Shown piece after piece: positions 23,101 through 38,100 of a stretch of 64,000 nt of DNA. Numbering within the stretch: position 1 is the stretch's first letter; each line of letters starts with the position of its first letter. Origin of the DNA: Trichobilharzia regenti (lineage: Eukaryota; Platyhelminthes; Trematoda; Strigeidida; Schistosomatidae). The DNA lies in contig OX235263.1 of the NCBI GenBank assembly GCA_944472135.2, forward strand, positions 6,989,517 to 7,053,516. The letters run 5' to 3'. The notes under the pieces were generated by a model. It did no database searches, was not told where the DNA came from, and worked only from the letters and a program-made list of their open reading frames with translations. Both the position numbers and the translations under genes were made by a program.

Positions 23101-26100
23101 TGTTTATTAGATGTCTCACACAGTGAAGCAGTATTACTACTTACTGGATGACACAGTTTCGAGCACAATTTTATTATTGTTCATAATCATTCTATCAATT
23201 GTAATCACGCATTCACTGTAGTTAGAACACAAGATGTAGATAGATTTTTCGAACACATCAGCTCAATGGTGGAGGCAATTCAATTCACTTATGAATTAAA
23301 AAGTCAGGAAGGGGAGCTCCCGATGTTAGTTTGTAGCGTAAAAAGGAAAAAAGATGGGAAGGTAAGGACTAGTGTTTACAGGAAACCCACACAGGCAAAC
23401 AGATATTTGGACTTCCGATCATTCAACCCACTCTATGTCAGTGAAAATAGGATTGGTGAAATGTTTAAGTGACAATAGGGCGCAAAAACTAAGTAGTACC
23501 AAGGAAAATCTAAGACAGGAAGTGATAAATATAGGAGAAGCCTTGAAAATTAATAATTACCCTGATAAATTAGTCAGGAAATATGTAAGGAAATGTAAAA
23601 ATAAAATAAATAATGATAGTAGCGATAGTGATAATAATAATGACACCAACAATAAGGAATCTCAATCATCAGTTGTAATTCCATACAAGTAAGGAACCTT
23701 GGAAACCTTACGCAGAATTCTTAACAACCCTGGCACGAATGAAATTGGCTGACATTTACACCACCTACAAACTCAATTAGAAACAAGCTCTGTCGGTTAA
23801 AGGATCACTCCTGTGGAGCCTTTAAAACAAAACAATTTAGTTTATCTAATACCCTGCCTGGAATGATTGTCAGGTCAAATGCATAGGTCAAAGTAGCAGA
23901 ACAGGTGCAGTGAGTCAGACTAGCCGAACATAAAACCCGGCCACAAAATCTAGATTGGTTGACCCGAATAAGATAAGAAATCTAGAGAATAGTTCAGCTT
24001 TATCACTCACTACATGAAATTACACACAACCGTACAATAGGCTGGATGGGATAAGATGACAGTTTTAAGATCTAATGTCACAGGGTGGAGGGAGAGATTG
24101 ATAACGGAATCAACGGAAGATACATGTAATAGGAATGATTCAACACCTGTCCACCTAGATATCTGGAAAATTCTACTACCCCAACTATGACAAATAGGAG
24201 AAGACAAAGAAATCTATAAAACTCAAGTTTCAAAGTCGTGTGATTATAATTGATGGAATGATTATGAACAGTAATGAATTGTGTTCGAAACTGTGTCATC
24301 CAGTAAATAATACTGTTTCACTCACTGTGTGATACATCTAATAAACTAACTAATATGGAATTACTTACTACCACAGTGCCTTGGTTTCATACATATATTA
24401 ACAAAACCAGCGACGTTAGCTGTGAACCTATAATCTGATAGTTGAAGAATCCAGAACCTTAATGAACAAGCCATAACTCTATGAATTTGAATGTGTACCT
24501 CCCGCCTGACTACCAAGAATCCAGCCATTGGACATAAGTAGTTAAACAGTAACAAAATAGAATATATATGCAAAAAAATCATACCTTGATAATGAGTTTA
24601 TTTGATGAGAATTCGACAGTGTTATGTCATCTCTTGTAGTGCCTAAATTTTCAGTAATTGTTGAATGTTGTTTTAATTCATCATGATTGAATAATGGTGA
24701 TTTGTTGTTGTTGTTCGTGGTGGTGGGGATGGTTGTGCTAGTGATTTTTAAATTTGACATCAATTCTTCATCTTCATTTAAACAATTTAAATACTGAAAA
24801 ATTTAAATTAAAAAAAAACAATTTATTGTTTATTTCATATACTAGGAAAATTTTTATGTGAATACTGTAGATCAATAAATAGTCGATTGGGCGCCTCTTA
24901 ACAGAAAATGTTAAACAAGTTGCTAAGGTGAATATTTTTTGCTTGATGGAGTGGAATCCAGTAGATGAGTGTCTCGTCCTTTTAAGGACTCGTCAGCTAA
25001 CTTGGTGTACCTGTTTTCTCCAGTAAGCGATAGTAATCTCGCTGAAATTCAAACCCAGAATTGGTCTGACACTTGTCAACTGACGCCATCTCTGGAGTAA
25101 ACGTGACATCCAGTTGGCTGTCAACCAAAGGACGTCTATGCTCCTCAGAAGTTCGCGCCATCCTCATTTATGGTTGGAAGAGAGACGTGGCCATTGAAAA
25201 TGGAAGATATGAAAAGGGTGACTACCTGTCTTTGACCATAGGTCTTCGCGTTCTATCTCCCGTGTTACATGGTGGTACAATAAAAAGGGCGATATTAAGG
25301 TGCTAGATGAAGAGGGAGGGGGAATCAATCGACGAGGTTGTGAGGCGGTTACACCGATTGATATTGTTAGGACATGTGTTACGCATGCCTAGCCATAGCC
25401 TTCCTTGACGACGGGCAGTGCCAGCCGACTAACATGGAATCAGGTTGGAAAAGCACTAGTGGTGGTGGTCAAACGAAAACATGGCTTCATCAGTCAGTGA
25501 AATTCATAACAGTCAGCCAGCCAGCCACGTAGGGAGATGTAGACTTTGCGACCGGTCCTCTGGATGGAAATAACCAATGAAGACTGGAGACAACTGGTGA
25601 TATGACTCAAAGTCATTCTCAATGCTCCACTTCTGTGTGAAGTCCTCTGTTGAAACCAGTCAGTCAGTCAAACCTTTCTAACATATTATTATTTTCTCCT
25701 TTAATTCCTAGAGGAACATAGGGCTTCAGCCACACCTCACCACTGCTCTCGATTCTCGACCCACGTTTTCACCTGGCTCCATGTCCGCCAACATGCTTTC
25801 ATCTCCTCTTCAAATCACCTCCTCCTCCTCCATATCACCACACCCTCGAAATGACGACCAACTAACTCGCCGCTTTCCATTCGGATTCCACTCAAGCGAT
25901 GGCTTGGCGTGTGATAGGTGTCACTTGATGATGGTTTGTTTTCTCAGAGTATGACCGGCCAATCCACCTCCATTTCTACCTGCAGATTTACTGCACAATT
26001 GGTTCCTGGTGGGTTAGTTCGTTCATTGCCAGAGATCCCTCACTGCTGCTGATCTTTTCTGGCCGGCCATCTGATCTTGAGAGAAGTATTGAGCTAAGAG

Positions 26101-29100
26101 AGCTGTTGACAAAAGTCTGTGGTTTGTTCGAAGTTTCCTTCACATATAAAACTGACAATTGACATCAGAGAGATTATCAGAACACCGACTATAGGAGCGC
26201 TTATTGCCAAAAAAAGAAGTTGCTGTGAGAAATCGTCATAGTGTTATAGACGTGATGGAATCAGAAAATTATTAAATGGACAGAATTCACTCTTAGGGTC
26301 AGAATTCCAACTTCTGTGATCTGTTGATACAGTGCCACTGAGGATCGTTCATACCAATCCGTGATGAAGTTACAGAAAACACTGGAAACCAAGGAGCAAT
26401 AGACAGTTGTTTCGTCTTAGCTTGGGATTCTTCGGCAATGAACACTGACGACCCTTTCCAACTAGGTTTCGAATCTCTATGTGACAAGGCAAGGTTCATC
26501 AAACCATTCAACCACTTCGACAGGAATCCAATAACCCGTTACCGTCAACCAATGTCTACAATGTGCATCCACTTCATCGGGAAATGATGAAGGCACATGT
26601 TGGTTGATTTTCATATACTGGACCGAAATACTCGGTCTTTGTTCACATTTACGCTCACTCCTAGCACAAATGCTTCGACGATATTTTAGAAGGATGACAC
26701 CGGGTTAAAAGTGAAACTATGATTATTGCTTTGAAGTCTAAGTGGGGGGGAGGGGGGGAATGTCACCAGCTGGTGAGTGCCGAATTGAACGAAACGCGCC
26801 TCTAGTCACCATGATCCAAAAATAACATCTTGATGGAAATATTAAAGTAAATAAAAATTAATTTTTGTTGCTTACTTGTGGCACATTTACAACAGACATA
26901 TAAGATGTTGGAATCATATAATTGTTACACTTTGAGGCTTCACGGATTTGTCTACCAATGTCAAGTAATACTTCAGTTGGTTTTGTCGATGTATTCACTG
27001 AACACGATACCAGGTTGTTGTTGTTGTTGCTGTTTTTGTTATTATTATCCATGAATTCTAAAAGGAAAACAGGAGAAATTTATTGGATTTGAGTTTTATG
27101 AGCCAAGTGAAAATTTTCAGACATCACGCCCTTTTGTTCCACTTTCCTAATTTTTCCACTGTAACTATAACCAGTAATCATTTCGGCCTATATTGATAGG
27201 AGAATTCTTAATCCTCTATGATCTGTCACCTGTTACATAAATGTGTATTAGAAGTACGTGTGTGTGTGTGTGTGTGAACAGAATGTCCAAAGTGTGTTGT
27301 GCACGTTTTCTCCAATATAGATGACGGGTGAACAGGCCACATATTTTATTAAATGTTTTTAACTACTTTAACTGCATTTAAGTAGGCAAAACAAGTTGAA
27401 CAAATTAGTCTGTGCCAAAAGAAGGACTAAGTGCATGACACCAGCCATTGCACAGTGTCCAATCACAGTATCTACTGTAGTCCTACAGAAGGTTGAAGGA
27501 TACCTTAGTGATAAATCCTCTGACTACAATATTGGGTAAGTTGACTTTGAATCTCAAAATGCAAATGAGTTCCTTCAAGATTGGAGATACTCCACCTTGT
27601 TGACAGGTGTCAACAAGGACGAAACCTAGGTTTAAGACATCCTATCGATTGCATCCAACCATCTAATGACAATTTAAAGCCAATATTTTTAGTTGCAGTT
27701 TTTTAAAGGTTCAGAGGAAATGAAATACATACATGTGTGAACCATCTTGTCAGGTGTAGACTGATAACTTAAAGCTGTGAAATAAATGAAGTTTTAGAAA
27801 TGCGAGTAAGGTAATCAAAATTAGTGAGCGAACAAAACATTACGTAACCGGATGAGATGTTTGATAAGATTAGTGTCTAATTCTGCGAAATATATATGCT
27901 AAGCTAAGTTTTTAAGGAAGGGAACAAGTGGAATAATAGTGAAAGCCACTCACAATAGTAATAATAATAGTAATATTTAATAATGGTTGTGAACGGTTTA
28001 CATTAAACGACATGAAATAGAATGTTCAAATATACATAGTATTCTGTTGCTAACACAGTAGTGAACTGTGAGAACATGTGAGAATCACATTCCGTTGGAA
28101 CACATTTCGTGTATCACACCACCGCACTAGCACCTCCCCCCCATCAAAAACTTTCCTCTGAGGTCGGTTGGAGCTGGAGGCTTTGTCAACTTTTCTTGCT
28201 CTATCGATTTCCGGAGCTCGCCAACGTCCACCCGATTCTCTTTGTTTGCATTTCTGATTTTATGTACGTGACCCCATCTCACAGTGACTGTGTGTGATCC
28301 TTCCCATTTTGGAAGCAGTTTGCATGACCCTGGTGTGTATTTGCCGGTGTTTCGCCTCACACTATCCTATGCTGACTTTGCCCGACCTCCCAGCAGCGAC
28401 CAAGTAACAGCCTGTTTGCTGACGGATCTTGAACGCCATTTAGTTCCGCAACAGCGTCGAGGTCCTGCCAGAAGATCCATATGTATCCTTCAAAAACTGC
28501 AGGACACAGACTTTTCATTTATCTATAGGCAGCGATACCAAATGTAGCATCAGAAGGCAAGACGCGGGAGTCAAGGTATATTTTAAATTGCTCGAACCGC
28601 CATTTAAATGCATGTACAGTTTTATATTCTCCAACCAATCACTGAGTGTGTGATTTCGGCTTACATGAAACGACAAGAAATACAATTTTCAAATATATGT
28701 GGTATTTTTTTGGCATTGCAGTATTGAACTGTGGGAATATGTGAAATAATATTCCTTCGGCACACATTGTCTGTATCACACCATCACAGTACGACCGCCA
28801 TCAAATTTTATCAATAGGTGAATGTATACTGTCATAAAGGCCATACTACAAAAGAACAGCTATTTAGTGACTCATGATTTTCAGTAGTTCTTAGACTTAT
28901 GTTAGCAAATAAAAACATGTATTATTCCCTTTTCGAGCCTGTAATGCTAATACCTTTTTCTTACTATTCTCATATGTTCACTTCTCAACGGTTCATCGTG
29001 AAATCTGACCGACAGTCATGCAAATGGTCCAAGGTTCGCTTCCACCCAGACGACGCACTGCTAGACTTCTCAGCTGGTGGTAAGCCTAGAGAAGAGGGAA

Positions 29101-32100
29101 CCAACGGGGAATTACGATAGTTTGTGAATCTGCCAGCTTTTACTGAGAAGGAAATGAGAAGCAAGGGACAAACGTACGCCCCAAGGAAACGATCAGGTGA
29201 AATAACACATCGCCCAGACTCTGAAGAGGAACAGAAAGCTTTGTAGATAGTCATGAAACCAACCTGCTTGCCAGAAAGAATAACCGAAAACCAAGCGATG
29301 CTGAAGCCTAACATTTCACTCGAAACACAAAAAATATATGGTAAATATTAATAGAAGGTCCTGGGTTCGAACCCCACCCTGTGGGTGCGTACCGCCGATG
29401 ATCCCCAAACTAGGCTGTCGAAACAGCTGGCGGTCCAGTACTCCCTAGTTGGTTTTCGATGGTTCTCTAATTGATATAAATCCGTGATCAAACTCGTATA
29501 AATAATTATAAACCTTATAAATGAAACTGTTGAAAATTAATATGATGCTTGCTAATGACTCCTGGCTACGGGCTAATTGGTAGAAGTTAGAATTCATTCA
29601 TGGGCTAGTCATTGAATCGGCTCCCAGTGGCTCAGTGGTATATGACCTAGCTTGCCTTGTAATCGGAAGATCGTACGTTCGAAACCTGGCGGTGAGTGCC
29701 TACTGCCAATGATTCCCAAACTAGGCTGTCGAAACAGCTGTCTGTCCAGTCGGTCTGTTTACGACATAGAACTTTCTACCGATGTGCAAAAGAGGTGTGA
29801 GACAAAGGAATAGTAATAACGAAGAACCATATAGTTTCATTGGAAATCATAGGTCACAAGGAGTGGATGCATCTCCGCTAGCCATTGAGAACGATTACTT
29901 TGAGCCATATCACTAGTTGTTTCCAACCATTGGCTTTTACCGTCCCGAGGACCCCAACCAGTCAGGAAGTCTATACCTTCCTACGTGGCTGGCTTAAACT
30001 AACTACTGTGAATTTCATTGACTGGTGAAACCATGTTTTGGTTTGACCACTGCTAGCTCTTTTGCAGACTGATCCTATGTCAGCTAACATTGCCCGTCAG
30101 TCAAGGGAGGCGATGACTAGGCATGCATGTGTAACACATGTCCTAACCATCTCAGTCGATGTAGATTCACAGCCTTGTCTGTTGATTTCCCCTCACTATC
30201 GAGCTCTCAACCGAGGTCTAACCTCAATACTGTTTACCTTATTATACCACTTGACACTGGAGATAGAACTCAGGCACCCATGATCAAAGACAGCTGGCCA
30301 GCCTTTTCATATCTTTGAAACCTTTTAATGATCCTAAACAATTTGCATACAAACATGGTAGAAGTACCTTGGATGCTGCGGTTGTCTTATATCACAATGT
30401 TGTCTCTTGTTTAGACAAAGGTGCTAAATATGTTCGTAGTGCTTTCTTAGACTACACATCTGCTTTTGACTCTGTACCTAGGGGCCTTTTATTAAATAAG
30501 CTATCGTTGACACAAACAGGATCCTGGGCTAAGAGTTGGTTGCATTCCTATTTTTCTGATAGAATGCAGTATACTGTATATAACGGCAAATCTTCTTCTA
30601 CCTCGCTTACAAAATCCGGTGTTCCACAAGGTGCTGTCCTCTCTCCTTTTCTTTTTTCTTTCTTCCTACATGACCCGCCTCATTCAAACGAAACTAACTT
30701 TGTCAAATATGCAGATGATCTGACTGTATCACTGCCTATCACTTCCGAGTCTGACAGCTCCAAACTTAATAGCTTTCTGTTGGACATCAACAACTGGTCC
30801 AAGTCAAATGGTCTTATATTAAATCCTTCCAAATGTCAGGTGCTTGACTTTACTTTCAAGCATCGACGTGACTTACTTGAACTAGTTAACTCTCATGATC
30901 CCTGTAGCATAGATGGCACGGAAATTGAAACCAAATCAAGTATTAAATACCTTGGACTAGTTTTTTCCTCTGACCTTTCATGGTCATCCCATATCTTATC
31001 TATCTCTAAGAAAATGTTTCGTCTTACCTTCTACATTAAAAAGTTAAGACAATCAGGTATCAACCAACCTTTAGTTTTGCAATTTTTAAACTCCTGTATT
31101 TTACCTATTGTACTCTACTGCTCTCCATTAATCTTTCCTGGGCTTCTCAAAAAAGATTATATCATATTACGAAGAGTATTAAATGCTGTGAGTAGAGCTT
31201 GTGGTCTGCCACTGCATGAGCTCGCTAATACTATAGTCGAGAGGCATATAAATTCCTGTACGAAATGGGCAAAGGCTATAATGTCAGACCCTCTGCACCC
31301 CCTTTATTCACACCTGTCCCCTTGTATCTCATCAGGTAGGACGAGAAGTCAATATAAAAAGATATATGCTCGTACTACTAAGTATAGAAATTCTACAATA
31401 CCCTATTTAGCGCGTACTTTATGTGACGAAGACTCTGTTAGACGTGAAACTTACAAGTTACTATGTAATTAGCACAGTGAATCGACCCTTTTATCGTTCA
31501 TCTTTCTGTATTTTATGGTGTCACACTTTCTATCGTTTAAATCGTTACTCTGCTATTTTATATTAGTTGGTATTACTATTATTACTACAATTTTGTACTT
31601 TATACATATTTTTCTCCGTATGGCACACAGTATTTTGCTACGTAGCTGCTACAACAATCGTTTTATTACTATTATGTATTGTGTATTTTTAATTTTTTTT
31701 GTCGTTTTTGGTAAATTAGATGCAATATTGTACTGAATGCTGAAAATTCCTTGCTGTATCATGAGTACTGTTTTTGGAATAAAGCAATTATTATTATTAT
31801 TATTATTATTATTATCATTATTATTATCTTCCACTCTCAATGGCCAGGTTTTACAACGATAAAGGAGGACGGATTGGACTGCTGAGCAGTACATCCGCCC
31901 TTTCGTCGATAGCCAGCCGGATATCACGTCTACGCCAGAGATGGCGTAAACTGGCATGCGGGAAACTAGCCCCCTATATCCGTGCTGAGATTTCGTCAGA
32001 GATCAACCCGTTAGTGTTGGCTGATACAACTTCCCAAATAAGCGAAGCGGACAACGTGATCGACCACTTCACTTCCTATTTCTAAACTAAGAGTCAGTGT

Positions 32101-35100
32101 AGTACAGTACAGTCCTGTAACATTATCTTACATTTGACAGCAGGAGCGAATCGTATGCCAAACATTTGTAGATTGCAGCTCAAGGTGTTCAGAAAACTCT
32201 GCATTTTTTTCAGCGTCCTCGCCTGGCCGTTCAGTACTCCCTTGTTGGTTTTCAGTGGTTTTCTAACTGATTTCAATCCGTGGTTAAACTCGTCAAAACA
32301 AATCTGCTATGTATCCATATATATATATATATATATATATTTATGTGTGTGTGTATGTTTGTCTCTCTTTCTGTTTGCTCGCTTAGTCTGTGACCATTTC
32401 ACTTGTATGAACCTGTCTCCTTTAATAATGTATATTCCCCTTATATTATATATAATATGAGTGTTTGTTGACAGTCCTTTGCTTGGTGACATATATCCAT
32501 ATATGGTGGTTATTGACATGTCTGCTATATTTTGCTATGTATATATGGATCGATACTTCATTATAATTAGCCATTCATGTTAAGACTGTCTAATGATTGT
32601 TCACACCTTTGTCATATATATTTCGTTCTCACAATTTGTGTGATATACTTACTTACACTTACTTACCACTTTGGTGTGATACCACTTATTTGCATTCTCC
32701 TTGTGTTTGGAAAATAGAAGTATCATCGCAAACCTAGTGGTCTTCTGATTTCCGCCTTCTTGCGTCAGGACTATTAGTTTCTCGACCAGTCCATAACAAT
32801 AATTTAGCGACGAGTACATAACAAAATCCCATCCTTATAAACCAACCCTTAGAAAAAACAGAATAATAATAATAATAACTACAATAATTACATCAACTCA
32901 CTTTGATAATTATCATTACTAAGAAATGGATTTGAACAGAATGTTTTTTCATCAAATGAAAATAATTGTGATGACGTTAAAAAACTTGTTGTTGTTGCTA
33001 TTGTTGTTAAACATTCATGTGACAGATTTAAATTCAACTGTCGACTGCTAGAATTTGATTCTTGCAGGGTTTCAGCGTCTTCTGTACGCTCTGAGATATC
33101 TGATAGTGCTCTAGGCACTTTTCTGTGTTGATTACTCTCTAGAGTAGAGCATGTACTACTATTACTACTACCACTAGAATTACTACTGATAAAATTGTTT
33201 TCAGTAGTAGTAGTAGTTTTTGTTGCTGTTGTTGTAGGATGAGGAGGAGCAGTTGTATTTCTTAATTGTGCATTCATTGAATTACTCGCATTATAAATAT
33301 TTATCATATGAGGTATAGAAGATGTTTGTGTCTGGATTGAATTCATAATCTGTAAGAAAGGGAGGGATTAGGATAACAGATGACGGGGAATAATGAAAAA
33401 TATTATTACATATGATTATAATATTATTATTATGGTTCCCTGTAGTTCCTAGAGGAACATAGGGCTTCAGTCGCACCTTACCATCGCGTTTGGTTCTCTA
33501 CCGACGTTTTCATCACCTGGTTCCACGTCTGCCGACATACTTTCATCTCCTTTTCACATTACCTCCTCCTCCTCCATGTCACCACACCCTCGAAATGACG
33601 ACCAACTGACTCGCTGTTTCTCATTCGCTGTCCACTCGAGCGATAGCTTGACGTATGATAGGTGTCACTTGATGATGGTTTGTTTTCTCAGAGTATGACC
33701 GGCCAATCCACCTCCATTTCTTCCTGAAGATATGTTGTACAATTGGTTCCTGGTGGGTTGATTTGTTCATCGCCAGAGATCCGTGTTGCTGATGTTGCTT
33801 TTCTGGCCGGCTATCTGATCTTGAGAGAAGTATTGAGCGAAGACAGCTGTTAATGAAGGTCTGTAGTTTTTTTGAAGTGTCCTTTGTAACGCGCAGTGCA
33901 AGTCTGTGATCCGTATAGTTGAAATGACTTCATATTGGAGTTGAAGGAAATCCGGATCTTATTTTTCATGCTGAGTGCTGAGTGGTGTTGATCGCCTCCA
34001 CACAGACTTGAGAGTAGTGAAAGCTTGCCTTGCTTTCCCGATCATCGCTGCTTTGATATCCTCATCAGTTCTGTCCGCCTATGGTTGAAACGATGGTTCC
34101 CAGATAGGTAGGTAGGTAGGTAAAGGAGTTTGCTTCTTTCAGATTTTTCCCACTTCTGCTGGCTGATTGTTGTTTGTTGTTGTTGTTGTTGCTGTTGTTA
34201 TTGACCAGGAATCTTCATCGCTTCTGTTTTCTCTATGTTCATCTGAAGGAAGTCCTATCTTTGATGTTTCTTCTTCTGCCAACTTGTTGCTTTTCACTCG
34301 CATATAATCCACTTTGTGGTAAACCATACGTTCCTGTGGTAAATGCCAGGTAAATGAGTGCGTCGGTGGCCGGGGATCGAAACCCGGACCACACGAGGTA
34401 TGGTTAGCTATCATCCTACGGCTAAGCCACCGATGCTGACCAGTTGTATAACAAATAATAAATATAAGTGATTTTTATTTGGATTTATTACAATGTAGGT
34501 TTTGTCAATATCCGTCGCACACACACATACACATACACACGAGTGAAAATCAGGCGGTGATGAACAGCTATGATTCGTCCTAGTTTGGAGATCATCTGCA
34601 GCGGTAACAGTCGAACCCTGAGACGTTCAGGTTACAAGACAAGACGCTAGGATTTATGGTTCATTGAATTCTCGTTCAAATGGCTGAATCATCAAAAAAT
34701 TGAACCTCGTAAACACAAGGTTTCGGATTCAATCCGTGATCGTAGGGTTGTGGGTGTGAACTGTTGAAGAGCTCGAAACTAAGACTTAACTTACACACAC
34801 AAACACGTTGATTTATGATATTTCTGTATTTATTCCTTACTGAAGTGTTCATCACTGTGAATTTGATATTTCTATTGATGTCCATATCGTCATCTTTGAT
34901 ATAAGCTTGAAGGAGAATCTCCGATTCCTTGAAGAAGACTCTAAGAGTGATATTTTCTAGCCGCTAACTACTTCGGAGCAACGGGAAGGACAGACTTCCG
35001 CATATGACCACTTCAATATGCATATATCAGTTCACCTGCTCTTGTGGAGCTAGGTACATAATAGGTCGTTCTATGAGGGCCTTATCAAAACGTGTTAGAG

Positions 35101-38100
35101 AACATCACCCAGTATGGCTGCAAAGAGGAGGAACTGGTTCAATCCGAAGCGCAATAACTGAACACGTCGTCGATACCTGCCACAGAATCCCAACTGACTC
35201 ATCATTCAGAGTCATTTACAAAGTGAACAAAAATCTACCAAAGGCAGTGTGTTTCCGACTTCTTTGTCCTGCGGAAGCTCTCGCCATATGCATCGAAACG
35301 CCGGAGCTATGTGTTCAAAAGAAACTAGTCCAGCCTTTACAACTACCATGGACTTAGTTCGGTATGTTCCCTTATCCTTCAGTTTTTTTTTCTCTGTGTG
35401 TGTGATTTCCTCTCTTTGCCTTCATTCAATTCATCCCATTTTTTCAGTTATAAAATGAGTTATTTTAAGTTTGTTTCCATGCTCCTCCTGATCACATTTT
35501 GTAATCCGTTTAGAATAACCCTTTTACACTTATATTCTAATCCTGTGTAATTTTCTGTTTCTATGCCTCTTGTAATCTAAAGTCGTACCTCCAAACTTTC
35601 ATATCAAGTTGAAAATTATTATCACCTTCGTTACTATGTGGAATTAAGCAAATAATAATTATATCCATGTAAACTAATGTATATAAATGCGATTGTACAG
35701 CTGCTTTTGAGAATGAAATCGCCGAAAAGATCTCTGTGCTGCTGAACTTCTTGTTCTTTTCAATCTAAAGTTTAACCAACCAGTATAGATGTCCTTTAAT
35801 GTTTATCAGTTCTAAGGACCTCCGCCGCCCCTTTCCGATTAGAGTAAGACATTTACACTTATAGTCTCATGAAATTCAGAAAACTGGAAAAATTGGTGTC
35901 ATATCCCAAGGGTTCCGTATCAATTTTGGTGTACGCTGTGGTCACATCACATAAGGAACCCTGCTCGATTTCTTCAAGCGGTAGCTTCAAGAAGCCGACT
36001 GAATCCCCTAAACCTATTGATGGTGAAACATAATATGGATACTGGTATTATTTATTGTTGTTATTTATTTTATTCCCTAACGTCTCTAGTGGAACATATG
36101 GCTTTAAGCTAAAGCTTTGTTGAACACCAGTGACATCAGTCGTTTTATTTATTTATATATTTAAACGCAGAAAAACCTTGATACAATATGGCACCAAGAA
36201 AGATGCGCCACACAATAATAATAAAACAACATAGATCAAAAGTAAAAAATACAAGTAGAGAACGGATAAAGAACTTCATCTGGAAGGAAAACAGTCATGC
36301 TTAACGAGTTTAAACAGTATTCGTTAACTATCATCAAGAAGGGAGGAAAGAAGTGGAATTCCAACACGTTCGCCATTGACGATTGCGATTCTTGGCGATA
36401 TCCGATAACGTTTCGAGCCATCGATTCGAGCTATCTCGCGGACCTTAACCAGGGAGTCGTGACGCACTAACCGATGCTAGCTAATCTAGCACAAACATCC
36501 TTTATCCCACGACGCCACGACATGGACTGACCACCTACCTCTCTGCCTTTCCCATCGCGTCCCAGGGCTGGCTAGCGAACAGGGACCTGTACGGAAGCAG
36601 CCTCTGGGATGACATTCCCAGCACATGTCCAAGCCACCGGAGCCGGTGTTTCCAGATGACGACACTCAATGAATGGTGATCTCCACTGCGGTTCAAACAC
36701 ACGTCGCTGAACCTCAGAATTACCCACGTGATAATGTCATCGATGATATGTATCCACATATATATATTTATGTGTGTGTGTGCATGTTGGTCTCTCTTTC
36801 TGTTTGCTCGGTTAGTCTGTGACCACTTCACTTGTGTGAACTTGTCTCCTTTAATAATGTATATTCTCCTTATATTATATTATATATAATATGAGTGTTT
36901 GTTGACAGTCCGTTGCTTGGTGACATATATCCATATATGTTTGTTGGCATGTCTGCTATATTCGCTATGTATAATTGGATCGACACTCCATTATAATTAG
37001 CCATTCATGTTAAGACTGTCTAATGATTTTTCCCACGCTTGTCTGAATTATTTTATATATATTCGCATTCACAATTTGTGTGAACTACTTTACAACTACT
37101 TTACTTACATACCACTTTGGTGTGAGACCATTTATTTTCGTCTCCTAGTGTTTGGACAATAGAAGTATCATCGCAAGCCTAGTGGTCTTCTGATTTCCGC
37201 CTTCTCGCGTCAGGACTATTAGTTTCTCGACCAGTCCATAACAATAATTTAGCGACGAGTACATAACAATCGAATGCAAGCATTCCTGCGGAGACAGCGA
37301 TGATCGAACACGCAGAGTCGCCGCCACACATCCTCAGCCTACTCGGAGAGGCCAGGTTTCACAGGCGTAGAGCAAGACAACCCGCACCAAAGCATTGTAT
37401 ACCCGACCTTTGACAGCCAGGTTAACGTCGCGAAAGCGCCAGAGGAGGCTCAAGTTCATGTATGCCACCCTAGCCTTCATTATATAGTCGGAAATCTCAT
37501 GACATCAGTTGAAGTGATCTGATCTGGTCACAGGAAAACAGATTCATTCGTGAAAGTTCACGCTCATCGGCGAGGTGTACACTGTTTAATTCAGTTTAGA
37601 GGGTCAGTCAAATCAGTTCATATCTGCCTTACACACCATAAGTTTGAGGAAAGTGTTGATAAAAATTTGGTTTAGGATGAGTAGTACTCAACCGGATGAT
37701 CCATATCTGGCTTCAGATCGATTTTATGTACTAATCAATGAAAAAAAGGAACAGAAGGATAAGAAAATAACAATAACGTGGTAATAACTTACTGGTTCTT
37801 CTTTCAGCTGTTCACAAACTTCTTCTATATTGCATATAAATGATGTTGTAAGATTATCTTGAATTAAATTATGTACACAATTATGATATGAGGGTGGAGG
37901 TGGAGGTGGTGCAGATGTAGGCGTAGGCGTAGGCGTGGATGTAGGCGCCGATGAACAATTCCCATCATTCTTCTTTATATTCTCTTCCGAAGGAGTTAAA
38001 TTCACAAGATTCTGTTCATTATTTATTGTATTCCGGTTATATGTTGGAGTCGTCGGTGTTGGCGGTGTCATTGAGGCATTTGGACCATCAATCCATGTTT

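Noticed and set aside
34330..34440. Candidate functional tRNA gene on the minus strand
   Set aside because: A- and B-boxes are present but the stems do not pair into a full cloverleaf, and related copies at 38605, 39815 and 45760 extend as a repeat. It is better called a SINE head.
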